A stretch of DNA of 64,000 bases, taken from Dyella terrae (GTDB taxonomy: Bacteria; Pseudomonadota; Gammaproteobacteria; Xanthomonadales; Rhodanobacteraceae). The notes below the pieces were generated by a model. The model made no database searches, had not been told where the DNA came from, and saw only the letters and a list, made by a program, of their open reading frames with translations. The DNA lies in assembly GCF_004322705.1 (NCBI RefSeq), contig NZ_SIZZ01000002.1, forward strand, positions 310,001-374,000, given 5' to 3'. Below are positions 20,113 to 28,907 of this stretch, in pieces (positions within the stretch are counted from its first letter, which is position 1; each line of letters opens with the position of its first letter). The position numbers and the translations under genes are program-made.

Positions 20113-22212
20113 ATGCTCACAGACGACACCAAGGACGCCATCCGTACCGCCTACGCGCGCCTGAAAGAAGGCCTGCCGGGGTTTCGTGCGCGCGCGTCGC
20201 AGGGAAAGATGATCGCCGAGGTCGCCAAGGCCCTGGCCGAACCCGGTGGCGCGGCGGTGATCGAGGCGCCCACGGGCACCGGCAAGTCGATGGCCTATCT
20301 CATCGCCGGCCTGGAAGTGGCCCGCGCCCAGAAGAAAAAGCTGCTCATTGCCACGGCCACCGTGGCCCTGCAGGAGCAGCTGGTCAACCGCGACATCCCG
20401 CTGTATCTCAAGCTCAACGAGCGCGAGGCGAAAGTCGCGCTGGCGAAGGGGCGTGGCCGGTACCTGTGCCCGCGCAACCTCGCCATGGCGCGCAACAGCC
20501 TGCAGGACTCCGGCCAGATGGGCCTGGGCTTCGATGCGGACCTTGCCCTGTGGAGCAAACCGCCCGCCGAGCGCGACAAGCAGGCCCTGTCCAAGCTGGC
20601 GGGTGCCTTCGATCGCGGTGAGTGGGACGGCGATATCGACAACGCGCCGGAAGCACCAGGCGACATGCTGCGCGCGATGATCACCACCAGCGCCGGTGGT
20701 TGCACCGGCCGCAAGTGCGGGCAGTTCATGGCGTGCCCGTTCTTCGCCGCGCGCCGCGCGGTCGGCGATGCCGAAATCATTGTCGCCAACCAGGACCTGG
20801 TACTGGCCGACCTCACCATGCCGCGCGAGGAAGACGGTTTCGGTGGCGTGATTCTGCCCAAGCCCGAGGAAGTGCTCTACATCTTCGACGAAGGGCACCA
20901 CGTCCCGTCCAAGGCCATCGATCGCGGCGCGGCGGATGTACACATCAATTTTGCGGTGCGCTCGCTTTCCAAACTGGGCCGCCAGATCCACGCCGCGTAT
21001 TCGCTGACCGACAAGGAAGTGATCGGCAAGCTCACGCTCGATGCCGGTGACGAAAAGCTTCAAGAGCTGAGCGATGCGCTGGAGGAACTGGAGAAGGACA
21101 TCCGCATGTCCTGGATCCCCTCCCACGACGATGACGAGCCCATGTACCGCGGCTCGCTAGGCCAGCTGCCGGAGCAGTGGGTGGAGCACGCGCGCGTGCT
21201 CTATGTTTTTACGGGCGAGATCGAACGCTGGCTCGGTGCCGTGCGCCGTGCCGTGACGGAAATGACCGAAGGCGGTCCAACGCAGGAGGCGCTGTCGCGC
21301 GAGCTGGGCATGGCGCTGGAGCGTATCGACCGCCAGGTGCGCACCTGGCGAGCATGGTCCAGCGAGGATCGTGAAGGCGTGCCGCCGCTGGCGCGCTGGG
21401 TCACGCTCTCCACCGACCAGCAGCTTGTGTGCCATGCCTCGTCGGTATCGGCCGGCGGCCTGTTGCGACAGGTGCTGTGGGACAACGCAAGCGCCGTGGT
21501 GATGACATCGGCCACGCTGAGCGCGGGCGGCAATTTCCGTGGCTTCGCCGATGCGGTTGGCCTGCCGAACGACGCCGTCACCTTGAGCCTCCCGTCGCCC
21601 TTCGATCTCGCTTCGCAAGCGCGCCTGGAAGTCCCTGCCTTGCGCGCGTTGCCGGATGCGCGCGAAGAGCACGCGCAGGAGATCAGCGACTGGCTGGCCA
21701 GGAACCTCGACTGGACGGCCGGCAACCTGGTGCTGTTCACCTCGCGCGCCAAGCTCGACCGCGTCCTGCAGAAGCTCCCGATCGAGTTCGTCCGCAAGGT
21801 GCGTGCGCAAGGTTCCCTGGGCAAAACGCAGCTGGTCGCCGAGCACATCGCTGACGTTGAAGCCGGCAAGGGCAGCACCTTGTTCGGGCTGGCCTCGTTC
21901 GGCGAAGGCCTGGACTTGCCGGGCAAGCTCTGCGAAACCGTGGTGATCACCCAGTTGCCCTTTGCGGTGCCGACCGATCCGGTGGGTGCCACTTATGCCG
22001 AGTGGCTGGAATCACGCGGCCGCAATCCGTTCATCGAAGTCACGGTGCCGGACGCGACGCGCGTTCTTACCCAGTACTGCGGGCGTTTGATCCGTACGGA
22101 AACCGATCACGGCCGCATCGTGCTGCTTGATCGCCGCGTGGTGCTGAAGCGCTATGGCGAGCGCATGCTGCGTGCGTTGCCGCCGTTCGAGCGTGTCATC
22201 GAACGCACCTGA
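20113..22212 (+). CDS. dinG: ATP-dependent DNA helicase DinG
   Basis: This superfamily 2, XPD-like 5'-3' helicase (699 residues) unwinds D-loops, R-loops and forked DNA. Visible motifs are Walker A (APTGTGKS, about residues 52-59), cysteines for the 4Fe-4S cluster (YLCPRN, then CTGRKCGQFMACPFF), the DEGHH variant of motif II, and the C-terminal motif VI-like QYCGRLIRTETDHGRI. Length and order match the ATP-dependent DinG of pseudomonads and xanthomonads. No LexA box was recognised upstream, so SOS control is not supported here. Confidence 0.95.
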   Translation: MLTDDTKDAIRTAYARLKEGLPGFRARASQGKMIAEVAKALAEPGGAAVIEAPTGTGKSMAYLIAGLEVARAQKKKLLIATATVALQEQLVNRDIPLYLKLNEREAKVALAKGRGRYLCPRNLAMARNSLQDSGQMGLGFDADLALWSKPPAERDKQALSKLAGAFDRGEWDGDIDNAPEAPGDMLRAMITTSAGGCTGRKCGQFMACPFFAARRAVGDAEIIVANQDLVLADLTMPREEDGFGGVILPKPEEVLYIFDEGHHVPSKAIDRGAADVHINFAVRSLSKLGRQIHAAYSLTDKEVIGKLTLDAGDEKLQELSDALEELEKDIRMSWIPSHDDDEPMYRGSLGQLPEQWVEHARVLYVFTGEIERWLGAVRRAVTEMTEGGPTQEALSRELGMALERIDRQVRTWRAWSSEDREGVPPLARWVTLSTDQQLVCHASSVSAGGLLRQVLWDNASAVVMTSATLSAGGNFRGFADAVGLPNDAVTLSLPSPFDLASQARLEVPALRALPDAREEHAQEISDWLARNLDWTAGNLVLFTSRAKLDRVLQKLPIEFVRKVRAQGSLGKTQLVAEHIADVEAGKGSTLFGLASFGEGLDLPGKLCETVVITQLPFAVPTDPVGATYAEWLESRGRNPFIEVTVPDATRVLTQYCGRLIRTETDHGRIVLLDRRVVLKRYGERMLRALPPFERVIERT

Positions 22213-22254
22213 GGATGTGCCTATACTGGCGCCATCTCACCCGGAGCTGCCGCC

Positions 22255-22830
22255 ATGCTGGTGTTGATCCTCGGTCTCGTGCTGTTCCTCGGCACCCATT
22301 CCATCCGCATCTTCGCTGACGGCTGGCGTACGCAGCAGCTGGCCAGGCGCGGCGAGCTGGGATGGAAAGCCGTCTATTCGATCGTCTCGATCATCGGCTT
22401 CATCCTGATCGTTTACGGGTTCGGCCTCGCGCGCCAGCATCCGACGCTGCTCTACGTGCCGCCGATGTGGCTGCGCCATCTCAATGGGCTCTTTACGCTG
22501 ATCGCGTTCATCCTGGTCGCGGCCGCCTATGTCCCGGGAAACCGCATCAAGCAGCGCCTGGGCCATCCCATGCTGGCGGGCGTGAAGACCTGGGCCTTCG
22601 GCCATCTGCTCGCCACCGGCATGCTGCACGACGTCGTGCTGTTTGGTGCCTTTCTGATCTGGGCGGGCGTGGACTTCATGGTCTCGCGCCGGCGCGACCG
22701 GGCGATGGGTATCGTTTACCCGGCAGGTACGCTGGGCCGCGATATCGTGACCCTCGTGGTGGGTGTCGTCGGCTGGGCCATCTTCGCCTTCGCGCTGCAC
22801 GCGTGGCTGATCGGCGTCAAACCGATGTAA
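22255..22830 (+). CDS. NnrU family membrane protein
   Basis: The 191-residue protein has about five transmembrane segments and the NnrU pattern (GTHSIRIFADGWR, PMWLRHLNGLFTLIAF, HPMLAGVKTWAFGHLLATG). NnrU proteins were first linked to nitric-oxide-related denitrification and are related to isoprenoid/15-cis-zeta-carotene isomerase-like proteins. No denitrification genes are nearby, so the role is unclear. TATACT at 22222-22227 may be a -10 box, and GGAG precedes the ATG by about nine bases. Confidence 0.85.
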   Translation: MLVLILGLVLFLGTHSIRIFADGWRTQQLARRGELGWKAVYSIVSIIGFILIVYGFGLARQHPTLLYVPPMWLRHLNGLFTLIAFILVAAAYVPGNRIKQRLGHPMLAGVKTWAFGHLLATGMLHDVVLFGAFLIWAGVDFMVSRRRDRAMGIVYPAGTLGRDIVTLVVGVVGWAIFAFALHAWLIGVKPM

Positions 22831-22837
22831 GCGGCGC

Positions 22838-22861
22838 GGCGAGCCTCAGGGCGGGCTCGCC
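22838..22861. terminator. Bidirectional hairpin between convergent nnrU-like and EF-hand genes
   Basis: GGCGAGCC and GGCTCGCC form an 8-bp GC stem with an 8-base loop. It lies directly after the nnrU-like stop and covers the 3' end of the convergent gene, a position suited to ending transcription from both sides. No T-run is seen. Confidence 0.45.
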
Positions 22862-23178
22862 AGTTCCTTCGCATCGAGGAAGTCATCGCCGTTGCGGTCG
22901 AGGCGGTGGAACTGCCGCCGCAGGTTGGCCTGGTACTTTTCCAGCGTAATCGGTTGGCCGTGGCCGCCTGGCAGCTCGTCGGCATCGATCACGCCGTTAC
23001 CGTTGACATCCATGCGCCGGAATCCGGCGCTCATGTATGCCACGTACTCGGCCTCGCTGATCTTGCCGTCGTGGTTGGCATCCATGCGCGCCAGGTATTC
23101 GGCCGGCGTGCGCGGATAGTCCTGCGCGCTGGCGAGCAGGGGCAGCGCCAGCAGCAGGCACGCCGTGAAACCGCGCAT
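22846..23178 (-). CDS. Exported EF-hand calcium-binding protein
   Basis: The 110-residue protein has a signal peptide (cut near LASAQDY) and three EF-hand-like loops: DANHDGKISEAE, DVNGNGVIDADE and DRNGDDFLDAKE. The first two hold canonical Asp/Asn/Glu ligands. It is probably a periplasmic calcium sensor or buffer with no known partner. Its ATG overlaps the folE stop codon by one base (TGATG), so it is translationally coupled to folE although no functional link is known. Confidence 0.85.
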   Translation of the reverse strand: MRGFTACLLLALPLLASAQDYPRTPAEYLARMDANHDGKISEAEYVAYMSAGFRRMDVNGNGVIDADELPGGHGQPITLEKYQANLRRQFHRLDRNGDDFLDAKELASPP

Positions 23179-23777
23179 CAACGACCGCCGTGGATGCCGA
23201 TGAACTGCAGGAACTCACTGCGGGTACGGGCATCGTCGCGGAAGGCGCCGAGCATCTGGCTGGTGACCATGGACACGCCGCGCTTGTGCACGCCGCGCGT
23301 GGTCATGCATTCGTGGCTGGCATCGATCACCACGGCCACGCCGGCCGGATGCAGGTTTTCCTGGATGCACTGCGCGATCTGCGCGGTGAGCTTTTCCTGC
23401 ACCTGGAAGCGACGGGCGAAAGCATCGACCACGCGCGCCAGCTTGCTGATGCCCACCACGCGATTGGTCGGCAGGTAGCCCACATGCGCGCGGCCGATGA
23501 TCGGCGCCATGTGGTGTTCGCAATGGCTTTCGAACTCGATGTCGCGCAGCACGACCATTTCGTCGTAACCGGCTACTTCCTCAAAGGTGCGGCGCAGGTA
23601 TTCACCCGGGTCGACCTGGTAGCCCGAGAACCAGTCGCGGTAGGCCTTGACCACGCGCTTGGGCGTATCGAGCAGGCCTTCGCGGCTCGGGTCCTCGCCG
23701 GACCAGCGCAGCAGCACGCGCACGGCTTCCTCGGCCTGTTCGCGGGTTACTTCGGTGGATGCGGGCTGCTCGGTCAT
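23178..23777 (-). CDS. folE: GTP cyclohydrolase I
   Basis: This 199-residue enzyme converts GTP to 7,8-dihydroneopterin triphosphate, the first step of tetrahydrofolate synthesis. The zinc site is present as the Cys and His in [12 protein letters not shown] and the later Cys in [12 protein letters not shown]; the conserved [15 protein letters not shown] block follows the first site. Length fits type IA enzymes. An EF-hand gene overlaps its stop codon. Confidence 0.96.
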   Translation of the reverse strand: MTEQPASTEVTREQAEEAVRVLLRWSGEDPSREGLLDTPKRVVKAYRDWFSGYQVDPGEYLRRTFEEVAGYDEMVVLRDIEFESHCEHHMAPIIGRAHVGYLPTNRVVGISKLARVVDAFARRFQVQEKLTAQIAQCIQENLHPAGVAVVIDASHECMTTRGVHKRGVSMVTSQMLGAFRDDARTRSEFLQFIGIHGGR

Positions 23778-23828
23778 GGGTTTTCCTTCGAATGGGGTAC
23801 TCGTGGGCCTTTCAGTGTACCGCCGACG

Positions 23829-25283
23829 TCAAGCCTGGGTTTCCGGCTCGTCGTCGGGTGCCTCGTCGGGGGCGGGCAGGGCGTCGTCGAACAGCTGCAC
23901 GCTTTCCTCGCCCGACAACTGCTCCACGCCGCGCAGTTTGCGCTCGATGGTACGGCTCTTTTTGCCGGCATCGCCAATGCTGCGGCTGACCGTATTGATC
24001 TGCTTTTCGGCCTTTTCGAGAATCGTGGCGAACTTGCCGAATTCCGTCTTCACCGCGCCAAGCAGGGTCCAGACCTCGCTGCTGCGCTTGGCGATGGCCA
24101 GCGTGCGGAAGCCCATCTGCAGGCTGTTGAGCAGGGCCGTGAGCGTGGTGGGGCCGGCGACCGTGATGTGGAAGTCGCGCTGCAGGTTCTCGAACAGGCC
24201 CGGGCGACGGATCACTTCCGCGTAAAGCCCTTCGGTGGGCAGGAACAGCACGGCAAAGTCGGTGGTATGCGGCACCGCCACGTACTTGCTGCGAATGCGC
24301 TTGGCTTCTTCGCGCACGCGAAGTTCCAGTGCACGGCCAGCTTGCGCGGCAGCATCGGCATCGGCCGCCTCCTGGGCATCGAGCAGGCGCTGGTAATCCT
24401 CCACCGGGAACTTGGCGTCGATCGGCAGGAAGACCGGCGATTCGCCATTCGGCCCCGGCATGCGCACGGCGAATTCCACGCGCTCGCTGCTGCCCGGCAC
24501 CGTGGCCACATTGGACTCGTACTGCTCGATGGTGAGCATCTGTTCGAGCAAGGTGCCCAGCTGCACTTCGCCGAGAATGCCGCGCGTTTTCACGTTGGTA
24601 AGCACGCGCTTGAGATCGCCCACGCCGGTGGCCAGGCTCTGCATTTCGCCGAGGCCGCGCTGCACGGCTTCCAGGCGTTCGGAGACCAGCTTGAACGACT
24701 GGCCAAGGCGCGTTTCCAGCGTGGTCTGCAGCTTCTCGTCGACCGTGGCGCGCATCTGTTCGAGCTTGGCCGCGTTGTCGTCCTGCAGCGCTTTGAGCTT
24801 GGTTTCCAGCGTCGTGCGCACTTCGCCGAGGCGTTTTTCGTTGTCCAGCGTGAGCGTGGCAAGGCTTTTCTGCAGCTGCTCGCCGAAATGCTTGACGGTA
24901 AGCGTGAGCTCTTCGCGATTGGTGCGCGCGTCGTCGGTGAGGCGCTGGCGCAGCGATTCCAGGCTCTGGTTGGTGCGCTCGGTCAACGCATCCAGGCGCA
25001 CGCCGAAGCCTTCGATGCGCTCATGCTGTTGCGTGCCCAGCGCACCGAGCTGCGTATGCAACTGGCCGCGGAACTGTTCGAGCGTCTGTCCCAGTTCGCT
25101 GCGGCCGGCGCGATGTTCCTGGCCGAGCGTCTCGCGCAGATGCCGGTTGTCGTCGCGCAACGTGTCCAGTCGCGCATTCATCTCGCCGTCGCCGCGTTGC
25201 CGCGTCAGCGCGATGACCTGCAGCGCAAGCACTGCCAGCACGGCAAGGATGAGGACAATCAGCAGGATTTCGGTCAGCGACAT
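23829..25283 (-). CDS. rmuC: DNA recombination protein RmuC
   Basis: The 484-residue protein has an N-terminal membrane anchor (about residues 3-27), a long coiled coil to about residue 220 and the RmuC domain (LPIDAKFPVEDYQRLLDA, YAEVIRRPGLFENLQRD, GPTTLTALLNSLQMGF). RmuC limits inversions at short inverted repeats in E. coli and has a restriction-endonuclease-like fold. The C-terminus is acidic (PAPDEAPDDEPETQA). Confidence 0.93.
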   Translation of the reverse strand: MSLTEILLIVLILAVLAVLALQVIALTRQRGDGEMNARLDTLRDDNRHLRETLGQEHRAGRSELGQTLEQFRGQLHTQLGALGTQQHERIEGFGVRLDALTERTNQSLESLRQRLTDDARTNREELTLTVKHFGEQLQKSLATLTLDNEKRLGEVRTTLETKLKALQDDNAAKLEQMRATVDEKLQTTLETRLGQSFKLVSERLEAVQRGLGEMQSLATGVGDLKRVLTNVKTRGILGEVQLGTLLEQMLTIEQYESNVATVPGSSERVEFAVRMPGPNGESPVFLPIDAKFPVEDYQRLLDAQEAADADAAAQAGRALELRVREEAKRIRSKYVAVPHTTDFAVLFLPTEGLYAEVIRRPGLFENLQRDFHITVAGPTTLTALLNSLQMGFRTLAIAKRSSEVWTLLGAVKTEFGKFATILEKAEKQINTVSRSIGDAGKKSRTIERKLRGVEQLSGEESVQLFDDALPAPDEAPDDEPETQA

Positions 25284-25357
25284 GGTGGTTCCACAGGCAA
25301 GGCAGCCATCAGTGTACGCGCGGCCGTCTCAGCAAACGGGACGGGACGCGCCCGCGC

Positions 25358-26542
25358 TCACCAGACGCGACAGAACACCGCTTTGAGGTAACGTCCTTCC
25401 GGCACATCGCTGCGCACCGGGTGATCCGTGCCGGCGCCGCGCACTTCAAGCACCTGGATCTCGCGTCCGGCATTGAGTGCCACGCGACGAAGCATCTCCA
25501 GGAAATCGCCTTCGCTGACCAGGCCCGTGCACGAACAGGTCAACAGCAGCCCGCCCGGCGGAATCACATCGAGCGCGAGGCGGTTCATCGCGAAGTACTT
25601 CTTCAGCGCATCCATCACCCGGTTGCGGTCACGCGTGAGCTTGGCCGGATCGAGCACCACCGCATCGTAGGTTTCGCCGTTGGCGACCGCGTTGCGCAGC
25701 CAGTCGAAGATGTCGGCCTGGTCGAACCGGGCGGACACGTTGTTGGCGGCGGCATTGGCGCGGGCGATTTCGAGGATGCCGGCGTCCATGTCGACACCGA
25801 CGGCTTCGGTCGCTCCACCGGCCATGGCATGCACGGCAAAACCGCCGGCGTTGCAGCACAGATCGAGCACGCGGCGACCGCGTGCCAGCTCGGCGAAGCG
25901 GCGGCGGTTGTCGCGCTGGTCAGCGAAAAAGCCCGTCTTGTGGCCATAACCCGGCGCGGCGTGGAACCGCAGGCCATGCTCGTGCACCTCCACCGGCTGC
26001 GGTGGCTCGGCCGAGCGGCAGTCGAAGGATTCCTGCTTCTGCACATGGGTTTCGGCGAACCAGTACAGGCGCGCACCGGGGAAGTGTTGCAGCAGGGCCG
26101 CGTGGATGGCCTCGCGGAACTTCCACATGCCGGCGGCAAAGTACTCGATGACCAGGATGTCGGCGTAGCGATCGACGATCAGGCCGGAGAGCCCGTCGCC
26201 TTCGCTGTGCACGACGCGCCAGGCATCGGTGTCCTTGTCCAGCTCGAGCCAGTCACGGCGCAGTTCCACGGCACGCGCGATGCGTGCGGCGATCCAGTCA
26301 CCGTCGATGGCTTCTTCCGGGTCCTGCGTCAGCAGGCGCAGCGCGATGCGCGCATGGCCGTTCCAGAAGCCGCGGCCGACGAAGCGGTCCTTGGCATCGA
26401 CCACGTCCACCACGCTGCCGGGCGGCAGGCGGCCTTCGGGTTTCTGGATCTGGGCCGACCAGACCCACGGGTGGCCGGGGGTGCGGTCGGAACGGAGACG
26501 GATGACGGGGAGGGGCGAGGCAGGGGTGTTCATCCCTCGCAT
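25358..26542 (-). CDS. rlmI: Class I rRNA methyltransferase, RlmI-like
   Basis: The product has an N-terminal PUA-like domain (HPWVWSAQI, GSVVDVVDAKDRFVGRGFW) and a C-terminal SAM-dependent domain with VLDLCCNAGGFAVHAM, the DPAKLTRDR catalytic motif and LLTCSCTGLVS. This matches the RlmI group that makes m5C1962 in 23S rRNA. Two in-frame ATGs, nine bases apart, are possible starts; the second lies directly against GAGGG, so the first (394 residues) was listed. Related m5C enzymes exist, so the exact target base is inferred. Confidence 0.83.
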   Translation of the reverse strand: MRGMNTPASPLPVIRLRSDRTPGHPWVWSAQIQKPEGRLPPGSVVDVVDAKDRFVGRGFWNGHARIALRLLTQDPEEAIDGDWIAARIARAVELRRDWLELDKDTDAWRVVHSEGDGLSGLIVDRYADILVIEYFAAGMWKFREAIHAALLQHFPGARLYWFAETHVQKQESFDCRSAEPPQPVEVHEHGLRFHAAPGYGHKTGFFADQRDNRRRFAELARGRRVLDLCCNAGGFAVHAMAGGATEAVGVDMDAGILEIARANAAANNVSARFDQADIFDWLRNAVANGETYDAVVLDPAKLTRDRNRVMDALKKYFAMNRLALDVIPPGGLLLTCSCTGLVSEGDFLEMLRRVALNAGREIQVLEVRGAGTDHPVRSDVPEGRYLKAVFCRVW

Positions 26543-26597
26543 GATACCGGGTAAGGGTTGCGGGCGCCCTTGGGCCGCCTCGCAACCCCCGGATTCC

Positions 26598-27035
26598 TTA
26601 CCGGAACCGCAGCACCAGCCAGGACAGCAGGGCCAGCAGGTTAAGCCCGATCCGGGACACCGACGGCCCGGCCAGCGCGAGCACGAAGCCTTGCGAGCCC
26701 ACATGCCAGTCCAGGCCCAGGTGCGGCGACGTCGATACGGTGGCGAAGATGTTGATGAAAGCGCCGCAATGCAGGGCGTAGCTGAAGATCGGCGTGGCGA
26801 CCAGTGGCAGCTGCATCAGCTGGGCGACGCGTGAGTAGGTGACGCCGCGCTCGCTGTTCTCCAGCAGAAGCACGCCGGCGACCATCACGAAGCTGTACAC
26901 GAACAGGCCGATGAGGGCGAGGATCGAGTCCTGGGTCGAGCCCAGCGGAAACAGGCGGCGAAGCATGATCACCATGCCGTAGAAACCGCCGGCGACTTCG
27001 AGCACGCCAATGATCTTGAACAGGAGGGAACGCAC
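26598..27035 (-). CDS. Integral membrane protein of unknown function, 145 residues
   Basis: The protein has four predicted transmembrane helices (about residues 7-28, 37-60, 72-95 and 113-143), the first starting directly at the N-terminus. I recognise no family. It lies between the RlmI-like gene and the YgiC-like gene on the same strand, with spacers of 55 and 81 bases. Confidence 0.68.
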   Translation of the reverse strand: MRSLLFKIIGVLEVAGGFYGMVIMLRRLFPLGSTQDSILALIGLFVYSFVMVAGVLLLENSERGVTYSRVAQLMQLPLVATPIFSYALHCGAFINIFATVSTSPHLGLDWHVGSQGFVLALAGPSVSRIGLNLLALLSWLVLRFR

Positions 27036-27116
27036 GCGGCTCTACCCGTGGGAAAAGTGCGCAGCTTACCGGAGCGACGGCGCAAGTTTGCATGGCCGCG
27101 TGTGCGCGGCCGCACA

Positions 27117-28298
27117 TCACGCCATCAGGACGCCGCGCGTGTCTTCCACAATGGCGTGCGGCACGAAGCGCGCCGAATCCTGCGTCACCAGCGACTGGTC
27201 TTCGCGGATGCCGATGCCGCAGGCGCGATCGCCCACGACCCAGCTGCCGATCAACGGATGGTGATCGCCAAACGCGGGCAAGGGATGCCATGCCTGGCGA
27301 ATGTAGGGTCCGGCGGTGTAAGGCCCCGGCGTGCTGACCTGCTCGCCATCGGGCAGGTGCATCGCGATGTTGGCGCCTTCGCGCGAGAACACCGGCTTGC
27401 GCACCCAGCCGGCCGGCAGGCGGCTGCCATCGTCAAAGAACGCCGGCAGCAGGTTCGGATGCTCCGGATGCTTCTGCCACAGCAGGGGCAGGATGCCCTT
27501 GTTGCTGAGGATGGCCTTCCAGGCCGGCTCGATCAGCTGGATGCCCGAGCGCGGCAGGTATTTGCCGAAGTCTTCAACGAACAGGTCTTCCAGCGGATAA
27601 AGCTTGAACAGCGCGCCGATCACGCGATCCTGCATGTCCGTATAGCGACCGTCGGCGGTGACGCCGATGTCTTCGATATCCAGCAGCGAGCACTCCACGC
27701 CGGCCTGCATCGCGCAATCGCGCAAATAGGCGACGGTGCCCTGGTCTTCGTCCGACTCACGCAGCGCCGCCAGCACGAACGGGCGCCGGATCTGCGTGGC
27801 GACGGTGCCAAACGCTTCCACCAGCGACTCGTAGATGGAGTTGTACTGGTCGGCGTTGGCCGGCAGGTGGCCGGTATGCAGCCGGTCTTCCAGCCATTGC
27901 CACTGGAAGAACGCCGCCTCGAACAACGAGGTGGGCGTGTCGTAATTGAGCTCGTACAGCTTGGCCGGGCCGAAGCCGTCGTAGGCGAGGTCCATGCGGC
28001 CGTAGAGATGCGGCTGGCGCTCGCGCCAGCTTTGCGCGATCCAGTCCCAGAAGGCTTCGGGAATCGCCAGCGTGCGCAGGTGCTGCTCGCTGTTCACGAC
28101 CTCGTCGACGAGGTCCATCGCCATCGCGTGCAGTTCGCCGGTCGGCGCTTCGAGGTCGTCCTCGATCTGCCGCAGCGTGAACGCGTAATAGGCGCTTTCG
28201 TCCCAGTAGGGCACCCCGTCGATCGTGTGGAAATCAAAGCCGGACGCGTTGGCCTTGTCGCGCCAGTCCGGTCGTGCGGGAATCGCCAGACGTCGCAT
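27117..28298 (-). CDS. Glutathionylspermidine-synthase-like ATP-grasp protein (YgiC type)
   Basis: The 393-residue protein belongs to the glutathionylspermidine synthase C-terminal family without the amidase domain, like E. coli YgiC and YjfC. Signatures include GRMDLAYDGFGPAKLYELNYDTP, LYPLEDLFVEDFGK and RKPVFSREGANIAM, which form the ATP-grasp site. Such proteins may ligate a peptide to an amine, but YgiC lacks glutathionylspermidine synthase activity in published work, so the substrate is open. Its ATG overlaps the stop of the ygiB-like gene by one base, preserving the ygiB-ygiC pair. Confidence 0.88.
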   Translation of the reverse strand: MRRLAIPARPDWRDKANASGFDFHTIDGVPYWDESAYYAFTLRQIEDDLEAPTGELHAMAMDLVDEVVNSEQHLRTLAIPEAFWDWIAQSWRERQPHLYGRMDLAYDGFGPAKLYELNYDTPTSLFEAAFFQWQWLEDRLHTGHLPANADQYNSIYESLVEAFGTVATQIRRPFVLAALRESDEDQGTVAYLRDCAMQAGVECSLLDIEDIGVTADGRYTDMQDRVIGALFKLYPLEDLFVEDFGKYLPRSGIQLIEPAWKAILSNKGILPLLWQKHPEHPNLLPAFFDDGSRLPAGWVRKPVFSREGANIAMHLPDGEQVSTPGPYTAGPYIRQAWHPLPAFGDHHPLIGSWVVGDRACGIGIREDQSLVTQDSARFVPHAIVEDTRGVLMA

Positions 28299-28846
28299 CA
28301 GCCGCCCGCGCTCCGCGAGCCGAAGGACGAGCCGAAACCGCCGCGGGTGACCGTCATGGCGCGATCGGGTGTCGCGGTGACAGGCACCATCTTCGCGCCG
28401 GCGCGCGAGCCGCTGTAAACGCCCGATGCGCCGCCCGTGCCCGGATCCGGCCGCTGCCAGGCACCGGCGCTGTTGCGCCAGGCCGGCCCGCTGTTGAAAC
28501 CGGCCATGGGCGAGCCGTTGCGCATCATCTGCGAGATGAAGAAGCCCGCCATCATCGGCCCGAAGAACGAATGGCCGCCGCTGTCCTTCTGCTCGGCGCA
28601 GCGGTCCCAGTCGTAGTTCTTGGCGCATTCCTCGCGGCTGGCGAACTGCGGTGCGTCCTTGGCCGCTTCCGCCTGGGACTTGTCGAAGGCCTGCTGGCAG
28701 GTGGCGCGGTCGCCCGTCTGGGCCGCGCAGCTGTCCACCGAGGTGAACAAGCCCTCGCGGGTGAGGTCCTCATCGCCCTGGCAGGCGGTGAGCAGCAACG
28801 GCGTGGCGCTCATCAAGAGCAAGGCGGCGGTGCGGGATCGCTTCAT
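28298..28846 (-). CDS. DUF1190/YgiB-like lipoprotein
   Basis: The 182-residue protein starts with a lipoprotein signal peptide (LLLTAC, lipid on Cys22). It continues with a cysteine-bearing DUF1190 domain (VDSCAAQTGDRATCQQAF, ASREECAKNYDWDRC) and a Gly/Ser-rich tail with repeated aromatic and Arg residues. It matches E. coli YgiB, which is encoded beside ygiC downstream of tolC. Here tolC is absent, so the pair is a stable unit of its own. Confidence 0.87.
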   Translation of the reverse strand: MKRSRTAALLLMSATPLLLTACQGDEDLTREGLFTSVDSCAAQTGDRATCQQAFDKSQAEAAKDAPQFASREECAKNYDWDRCAEQKDSGGHSFFGPMMAGFFISQMMRNGSPMAGFNSGPAWRNSAGAWQRPDPGTGGASGVYSGSRAGAKMVPVTATPDRAMTVTRGGFGSSFGSRSAGG

Positions 28847-28907
28847 GGCGCAAGTTCCTGCGAATCAGACGGCAAGCATGCCTGTTTCCCGGGTGGCCGA
28901 AAAGGCC

